A DNA stretch of 11,360 nucleotides from assembly GCA_037447655.1 (NCBI GenBank), contig JBBHKE010001917.1, positions 1-11,360 on the forward strand. Reading direction: 5' to 3'. This document shows positions 7,072-11,360 of the stretch, one piece after another (position 1 is the stretch's first letter; each line of letters begins with the position of its first letter). Source of the DNA: Zygnema cylindricum (Eukaryota > Streptophyta > Zygnematophyceae > Zygnematales > Zygnemataceae). The notes under the pieces are model-generated. The model was given only the letters and a program-made list of their open reading frames with translations, had not been told where the DNA came from and searched no databases. The position numbers and the translations under genes are program-made.

Positions 7072-7374
7072 ATGGAAAATTATGGATTTGAACTTCAGGT
7101 TGGAAGTCTCCAAAAGGAAAGAGTTGTAGTCGGAGAAAAGTTGATTAAAGTGGAAGATAAAAAAAACATTGATATCAATAACAATTCAATAAGTAGTAAT
7201 GGGGATGGCATCGTCCATAGAGACAATGTGCAAAGACACAATGCGATCAAAGTTCGGTGCGCAATAACTTACGTGGCTAAAGATGTTACAGTGTACAACA
7301 TGTCGCGATTTTTTTTTCTACATGTTTGTCACGTATCCCAAATTGTTGTTCGGCTAATGCGTTTTTTGCTATAG
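7072..7374 (+). CDS. hypothetical 100-residue ORF, function unknown
   Basis: An ATG at 7072 opens a frame to the stop at 7372-7374; the frame is also open for some distance upstream, so this could be part of an exon. Residues 1-75 are hydrophilic and mixed (ENYGFELQVGSLQKERVVVG, then a charged Lys/Asp/Asn/Ser stretch), unlike the simple-sequence frames elsewhere in the window. The last 25 residues become hydrophobic (RFFFLHVCHVSQIVV) where a T-run is crossed. If this is a real exon, the reading frame probably leaves before that point. No domain is recognised, and no promoter or splice site confirms it. Confidence 0.18.
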   Translation: MENYGFELQVGSLQKERVVVGEKLIKVEDKKNIDINNNSISSNGDGIVHRDNVQRHNAIKVRCAITYVAKDVTVYNMSRFFFLHVCHVSQIVVRLMRFLL

Positions 7375-8454
7375 GCGCCTTTGTTCTCTTCCGTGTAGGC
7401 TACGAATATTAAAACAAGACTACATACACTTTTTAACGTTTTAAAGACATAAAGAACGAGAAGGCTCTCGTAAAGTAGCATAAACGTACCATGTATGTTA
7501 CTTGTGAATAACATAGCATGGTGAGGTATCTAATCACATCTCATCGTATTGCCACATCGTATCGTATACATCGACAAACATATCGTGTTGCCACATTGTG
7601 TCAGGGATAGTTGCCGATGTACATTCTTGTCACACATTACTTTTGATGTATCATTATGCAATTCGAAGCAGTATACAATCTCAAGTTTAATCATTTTTTT
7701 TTTCTTCTTTCAATTGCCTTCTATGCCCGTTTGATAAATCTTTTTTGCCATAAGGTCTCTACTTATATCTAGTTATTTTATGGGCGCCTTCCAATACCTT
7801 TTATTCTTTTGTATTTTGTATAAAATAGATTTTTTTTCGGTCTTAGTTACTTGACTTCGTTCAAACTAGGCTTCTAGTTAACAGCCTAACGGATGATACT
7901 TGTGTCAACTTACAAATATTTAAGGAGAGTACACTACAAGTGCAAGTTATATCCGAAAGTAGTGGTGAGACTATGCATAAAATGATTTCTACTCAATTTT
8001 CAAGAGCATCCCAAAGCTCATTTTCTAATCAATAAATGCATCGAACTAAGTATAATGTGTGTTTTGTTTTTCGTCATGGCCTCAAACACTCGACCTCGAA
8101 TAAAGAGATTTGATGACAAGAGTTGCCACTAGCCAAATTTTCCCTATCCAAACAATAGAAGGTTTAGTTAGTTCTAGAGCAGACTTGATGGAAGTTGCAC
8201 TTTTAAGACTCAATATTGCTGTGTTTTAACATGACTCCAGACTATAAGCGTATTAAAAGCGTTCAATATAATAGTGGACGATTTTGATACTATAATGAAA
8301 ATCGCACTGTATTTCAATTTTACAATCCATAAACACTATTGTTCTTCTTTTCCGGAAGGCTTCCTACAGCTAACGACAAGCACTTGTACGTCTAGTAGAG
8401 CTACACGATAAGAGCATTTATGTCAATTTTCCAAAGAAGTCAGAAAATAGCAGG
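7375..8454. other. no gene seen; two neighbouring hairpins near 7456-7521
   Basis: Stops are frequent in all frames. A near-duplicated motif lies around 7540-7600 (CATCGTATTGCCACATCGT, then CATATCGTGTTGCCACATTGT). T-rich tracts occur at 7693-7706 and 7830-7837. Nothing else could be assigned. Confidence 0.4.
7456..7521. repeat. pair of adjacent hairpins
   Basis: The first is ACGAGA-AGGC-TCTCGT (7456-7471, perfect 6-bp stem). The second pairs CCATGTATGTTA (7489-7500) with TAACATAGCATGG (7509-7521): a 12-bp stem with one bulged base and an 8-base loop. No coding or element context explains them. Confidence 0.55.
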
Positions 8455-8455
8455 T

Positions 8456-8588
8456 AAGTACAATTTCGTCAGATGTCTGACTTGAGTGATGATTCCTCAA
8501 GTGGTCAGACATTTGTAGGAAAGTACAATTAGAAGAATAAGAAGTACAATTTCGTCAGCTGTCTGACGTATGTGATGATTTCACAAGT
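8456..8588 (+). repeat. tandemly repeated hairpin-containing unit
   Basis: AAGTACAATTTCGTCAG starts units at 8456 and 8542. Each continues with a TGTCTGAC..(T)GTGATGATT..(T)CACAAGT-like stretch, ending near 8502 and 8588; a shorter AAGTACAATT lies at 8521. In the first unit ATGTCTGACTTGAG (8473-8486) pairs with CTCAAGTGGTCAGACAT (8496-8512), with a 3-base bulge. The second unit has kept only part of this pairing. It may be the end of a small unrecognised element. Confidence 0.65.
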
Positions 8589-9085
8589 AACCATCTGCGC
8601 GGCCAAACTACAGTACTGTAACGGCTCAAAAAATAAAAAGACTGCAAAAAAAACCGCTTACTCCTTAAACCCTTGATAGCAATGCAAAGCGCGGAAAATT
8701 CCTCCAAAAATTCCATGACAGTCAAATAAGGTACGAGGTGATTTTTTTTTTTTTTCTGGTTTTCAGCTGCCAAAACTGAAACTTTACGCAGATCAGACAA
8801 CTGGATACGTACTTTTTTGATTACTTCAATAATTTGTGATGAATGTTTTTGTCTCTTGGGGATCTGGTCCGAGACAGTTGGTGTGTAGATATGGAAACGC
8901 CCCTTTTGTTTGGTATTTTTGCCTCGTTTTACTCTAAAACCCTGAAAAACCCTTAAAAAAGTAAAAAACCCTAAAAAACCCTCATACAAGCTCTTCTGCG
9001 CTATGTACAAGAAAGTACAAGAGGTTGTCAATTTTAAAACCGTAAGAAAATTTTTCCGAGTACCCAGCTTTATGTTACGTGACAT
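8555..9085 (-). CDS. hypothetical ORF of about 176 residues, function unknown
   Basis: This is the longest open frame in the window. The first ATG on the minus strand is at 9085; the frame is also open a little upstream. Its length is notable for A+T-rich DNA. It has no recognised domain. Part of the protein (residues about 35-55, GFLGFFTFLRVFQGFRVK) is simply the translation of the degenerate CCCTAAAA tract at 8934-8982. A Lys-run follows an A/T tract near 8742-8755. The last 15 codons run into the duplicated hairpin unit. The middle, KQKGRFHIYTPTVSDQIPKR onward, is mixed and could be truly coding. It may be a remnant exon or a stop-poor stretch by chance. Confidence 0.2.
   Translation of the reverse strand: MSRNIKLGTRKNFLTVLKLTTSCTFLYIAQKSLYEGFLGFFTFLRVFQGFRVKRGKNTKQKGRFHIYTPTVSDQIPKRQKHSSQIIEVIKKVRIQLSDLRKVSVLAAENQKKKKNHLVPYLTVMEFLEEFSALCIAIKGLRSKRFFLQSFYFLSRYSTVVWPRRWLLVKSSHTSDS
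8934..8982 (+). repeat. degenerate CCCTAAA-like tract
   Basis: Four CCCT words separated by A-rich spacers (CTAAAACCCTGAAAAACCC, then CCCTAAAAAACCCT) resemble the plant telomere unit CCCTAAA but with irregular spacing (about 10, 18 and 10). It is either a decayed interstitial telomere-like tract or simple A-rich sequence. Confidence 0.4.
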
Positions 9086-9551
9086 AAAAAGACAAAATGT
9101 CAAGATTCAATGAACTTTCTGACGATGAAAGCGGTTATAATCAATCTTAGCCGTTACATTCTTTTATTTCTGTACGCATGACAGCCTTCTGGAGCATGCC
9201 ACGTGTGCTTTTACGAAAGCACAGCCCGCAAGATCATGCCTCGCTTAGGCATGAAATTTGTCCACACTAAAACAATTTATTGGTTTCTTGACCTTCCGTT
9301 TTTTTTAGCGCCGTACCTTAAATTTGCTACGAACGCAATCATTATTTGGTTTTAAAATTTACGCCTTTTGTGAAATTTCGTACTTTCCTTTTGTTTTAGG
9401 AAACATGTACGATTAGTCGATTACTAATAAATGGTACAAGGAGGCGAAAATAGCAAAAGAAATAGGGTGAAAATAGCTCCAACCTAAGAAATTGGCAGTT
9501 AACGCGTCAGCACATAGTACGGATGCTGCAGCACAGTACATTACAGTACAG
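9086..9551. other. no gene seen; two compact hairpins
   Basis: Apart from the hairpins at 9205-9253, the sequence is A+T-rich spacer. From about 9510 it becomes rich in CAGTACA words leading into the TA element at 9554. Confidence 0.4.
9205..9253. repeat. two perfect 7-bp hairpins in tandem
   Basis: GTGCTTT-TACG-AAAGCAC (9205-9222) and CATGCCT-CGCTT-AGGCATG (9235-9253) are both fully paired and separated by 12 bases. CACGTG (9200-9205) abuts the first. An RNA-level role or a small element end are both possible; nothing decides between them. Confidence 0.6.
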
Positions 9552-9553
9552 TA

Positions 9554-10090
9554 CACCGCGAATCGTTATTAGTGTCAAAGTTTAAATAGTGTTGAAGAAA
9601 ATTTACCGTAATTGATACTAATTAAGATTTTTTTTTTTTTTTTAAAGGTGTATTCTAATTTCGGCATTATGCTAATTTGGGAACAGCAAAAATGGAATAT
9701 TCGCCGTACGATTACAAACATTAATATATGTATCCGTACAAAATATTAGAAATCGTACGCCGTCGTGAAATTTAAATATCCGTACATGTCCAGACTAGTT
9801 TACGTGTCAGACTAATCTCGTTTTTTTAGCGCACGTTCCTATGCGTGCGCGTATAATTTAATTCATTTTTTGTAAAATTTTCACTTGAAAAGGTACATTT
9901 ATGTACGGGCTGACATCGTCCGTATACCACACTATTTAAATCTTAATGTACTTTCGTTCCTTACGCTATTTTGTACGGTACCTTAATTAGCGTCAATGAA
10001 AAACTAAAATCATGTATCCTATTTGAGGAAAAAAATCAAAATTTTAAGAATCCAAATTAGTGACTTTGACACTAATAACGATGCGCGGTG
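9554..10090 (-). mobile_element. 537-bp TA-flanked TIR element, copy 2 (inverted relative of copy 1)
   Basis: The ends are CACCGCGAATCGTTATTAG (9554 on) and the reverse complement of CACCGCGCATCGTTATTAG (to 10090), differing at one base within 25. TA lies at 9552-9553 and 10091-10092. The reverse complement aligns along its whole length with 4825-5363, including the AGTACATTA, CATAAATGTACCTTTT, GGAACGTGCGC and GTACGGATACATATA segments in order, with scattered substitutions and small indels. It is therefore a second full-length copy, not just a shared end. It is non-autonomous: no transposase frame is present. Its right end stands one base from the TA of the next element. Confidence 0.85.
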
Positions 10091-10095
10091 TAGTA

Positions 10096-10310
10096 CACCG
10101 CCAATCGCTATTAGCGTTGTGTACGCTAATCCCGTCCCGCTTTTTTTTCTTTTATTCTCAAATAGAATTATCCATACTAATTAAAAAAACCCTAATTCCT
10201 AATTAGAGTAATCGATTTTTTCGAAAATTTCCAAATTCCCAATTAGCGTAAACCACGCTAATTATTCGTATACGCTAAAGAAACTTCTACGCTAATAGCG
10301 ATTGGCTGTG
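10096..10310 (+). mobile_element. 215-bp TA-flanked TIR element, copy 3 (MITE)
   Basis: CACCGCCAATCGCTATTAGC (10096 on, 22-bp TIR) matches the reverse complement of 10289-10310 at 21 of 22 positions. TA flanks at 10094-10095 and 10311-10312. The interior is packed with ACGCTAAT/ATTAGCGT words (for example around 10123, 10245, 10255 and 10271), which extend the inner half of the TIR and may be repeated transposase-binding sites. It sits back to back with copy 2, giving the palindromic junction GCGGTGTAGTACACCGC. Confidence 0.85.
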
Positions 10311-10312
10311 TA

Positions 10313-10655
10313 CTGTGCTGAACCTCGCATTTGAAAACGAGCTGCTTACCTGCAATTTTGTGACAGCGCAGCTTTAAAAGTTTAAATCTTCAAATGGACA
10401 AATGAAGCGTCAAAGGTACATACCTACGGATCTCCGTACATTCCTAGGTAGGCCTCACTGCTTACAAGGCATCACGTATGTCACATTAAATCGTCCACCC
10501 TACAAATAAAACCTTCGTCAACTGACAAAATCCGACGCTGAAATATTTTAGCTTTCAATTTATTACACCTCCCCACGCGACCAGGATCTGTACGGTCTTA
10601 GATTCGGTCAGCGCATCAAAACTTTTTGCCAGCCTGCCCCTGCAGATCAAAAAAG
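10313..10655 (+). promoter_or_regulatory. 5' flank of the subtilase-like gene
   Basis: No other gene is visible between the TA element and the TATA box. A near-palindrome TACGGA-TC-TCCGTA lies at 10435-10448. The gene's upstream region therefore starts directly beside a MITE pair, about 430 bp from its ATG, so these elements may contribute promoter sequence; that is inference. Confidence 0.35.
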
Positions 10656-10662
10656 TATAAAG
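10656..10662 (+). promoter_or_regulatory. TATA box of the subtilase-like gene
   Basis: TATAAAG, followed by AGA, lies 89 bases before the chosen ATG. A transcription start about 30 bases downstream (near 10688) would leave a 5' leader of roughly 57 bases that is free of upstream ATG codons. Confidence 0.55.
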
Positions 10663-10744
10663 AGACAATCCCGCTGCATCTAGAGTTTCAAATTTTCACT
10701 CTGCCGCCTTCTCCCATTCATCCCTTTCGAGTTTCGTGAACACC

Positions 10745-10980
10745 ATGACGAAGTGCCACGTGGCACTATCCTTCATCCTCACTGTTTTTTCCGTGAGCCA
10801 CTGCGCAGCCGCCACCGTGGACGCCACGAAGCAAGTTTTTATTGTCCACGTGGAAGGTCCGGTATGGCCGCTTGCCGGCCGGTTGAATTTGACACTACGG
10901 CAGTCAGCTGCTGCTAAGAAGGCTTTTCTGGCTGCGAGAATCGCGAGTCACGACAAATTCCTGGAAGGTGTGGATGCCAG
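10745..10980 (+). CDS. subtilisin-like serine protease (subtilase, SBT2-like), first exon only
   Basis: The ATG at 10745 (context CACCATGAC) opens 78 codons plus two bases, ending at CCAG before the donor GTAATT, so the intron is in phase 2. Residues 1-24 form a secretory signal peptide: hydrophobic core ALSFILTVFSV, small residues CAAA near the likely cleavage point. Then KQVFIVHVEGPVWPLAG resembles the first strand of the I9 inhibitor prodomain of plant subtilases (family pattern Y/F-I-V-x-(M/L)-x-G), and ARIASHDKFLEGV matches the prodomain's conserved 'HD..L..' helix. The VxIVxxEGxP...G spacing is closest to the intron-rich SBT2 type. By family knowledge the protein would be a secreted serine endopeptidase; the Asp-His-Ser catalytic domain lies beyond the window and is not seen. 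Nothing looks broken. Confidence 0.68.
10753..10854. promoter_or_regulatory. two G-box palindromes inside exon 1
   Basis: GTGCCACGTGGCAC (10753-10766) is a perfect 14-bp palindrome with a CCACGTGG core; TCCACGTGGA (10845-10854) is a second perfect palindrome with the same 8-bp core. G-boxes are bound by plant bZIP and bHLH factors. Being in coding sequence just after the start, they may act as intragenic sites or be chance products of the codons for CHVA and VHVE. Confidence 0.4.
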
Positions 10981-11044
10981 GTAATTAATACGAGTTTTGG
11001 AGATGAAATTATATTTTTTATGCGCGGAATTTTATGTTATACAG

Positions 11045-11078
<34 letters not shown>

Positions 11079-11135
11079 ACACTCTCTCTCTCTCTCTCTC
11101 TCTCTCTCTTTATCTCTCTCTATCTCTCTCTCTCT
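11045..11135 (+). repeat. CT microsatellite, interrupted
   Basis: About 91 bases of TC dinucleotides with a few interruptions (G, AC-AC, TTTA and TATC steps). On the opposite strand it is a GA tract. Likely length-variable between individuals. Confidence 0.95.
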
Positions 11136-11304
11136 GTTACGGTTGCCTCGTATTATACAAGCATATTAAGAGATAATTACAAATAAATTTTCCGTACATT
11201 CAAGCACTTAAAAATCACATTATTCATATGGCTACTGTGCTGACGTCGTTTATTTTATTTTTTTATTCTGTAAGATCAGTAAATCAACGTATTTCGAACA
11301 GGGT

Positions 11305-11305
<1 letters not shown>

Positions 11306-11342
<37 letters not shown>
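11306..11342 (+). repeat. 37-base T homopolymer
   Basis: Uninterrupted T from 11306 to 11342. It may be a simple microsatellite or the A-tail of a minus-strand retroposed sequence beyond the window. Its exact length is prone to sequencing error. Confidence 0.9.
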
Positions 11343-11343
<1 letters not shown>

Positions 11344-11360
11344 TATTGTTTGTTTGTTTT

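Larger units (their letters stand above)
10981..11360 (+). other. start of intron 1 of the subtilase-like gene (runs off the window)
   Basis: GTAATT at 10981 follows CCAG and is an acceptable plant donor; an in-frame TAA in the first intron codons would stop translation if it were not spliced. The rest is T-rich with two simple-sequence tracts, typical of plant introns. No acceptor followed by recognisable prodomain coding sequence is present before the window ends. Confidence 0.6.

Noticed and set aside
8934-8982. True interstitial telomere array
   Set aside because: Only four CCCT words with irregular A spacers; no perfect consecutive CCCTAAA units.
4825-10090. Composite transposon bounded by copies 1 and 2
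   Set aside because: No common target duplication outside both copies is visible; each copy has its own TA pair, so independent insertions explain the layout.
1-11360. CRISPR array, tRNA or rRNA genes, bacterial defence cassette
   Set aside because: No regularly spaced identical repeats, no recognisable tRNA arm pattern or rRNA core sequence, and no operon-like gene packing were seen on either strand.

Overview
The window looks like nuclear DNA from a land plant. Its one recognisable gene starts at the right edge: a signal peptide plus the beginning of an I9-type prodomain, as in plant subtilases and most like the intron-bearing SBT2 type, followed by a GT splice donor. A+T richness, CT and poly-T microsatellites and dense small inverted-repeat elements also fit a plant. 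I cannot name the species; the lineage (possibly a non-angiosperm) is inference. No rRNA, tRNA, CRISPR array, bacterial operon or recognisable transposase was seen.

Layout. Bases 1-960 hold a weak 80-codon open stretch and otherwise G/T-rich sequence. Bases 910-3146 are a nest of related repeats: copy A (about 913-1345), a 990-bp element with 16-bp terminal inverted repeats (TIRs) (1346-2335, containing copy B), and a diverged inverted arm (about 2343-3146, containing copy C). All three copies carry the same initiator region (M-x-S-x..., then Cys-His at codons 15-16). It is open only in C; A and B have TGA at codon 4. B and C point away from each other across a segment holding four perfect TGACGTCA sites. 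Bases 3273-3628 form a smaller foldback repeat. Bases 3630-4822 show no gene.

The middle and right are a colony of non-autonomous DNA transposons. Four elements (4825-5363, 6134-6332, 9554-10090, 10096-10310) share TIRs of the form CACCGnC..ATCG...TTAGYGT and TA target duplications. The two long ones are full-length copies of each other in opposite orientation. A fifth element (5547-6027) has a 12-bp hAT-like TIR, an 8-bp target duplication and seven same-strand GTACGG motifs. Bases 6401-9550 hold small hairpins, a duplicated hairpin motif and two open frames of unknown meaning (7072-7374 + and 8555-9085 -).

At the right, a TATA box (10656-10662) precedes the subtilase-like first exon (10745-10980), which carries two G-box palindromes. 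The remaining sequence is the start of its first intron, with a CT microsatellite and a 37-T run. Apart from this exon, the genes do not form a pathway. The most unusual material is the divergent, repeat-borne small-ORF module and the TA-element family.
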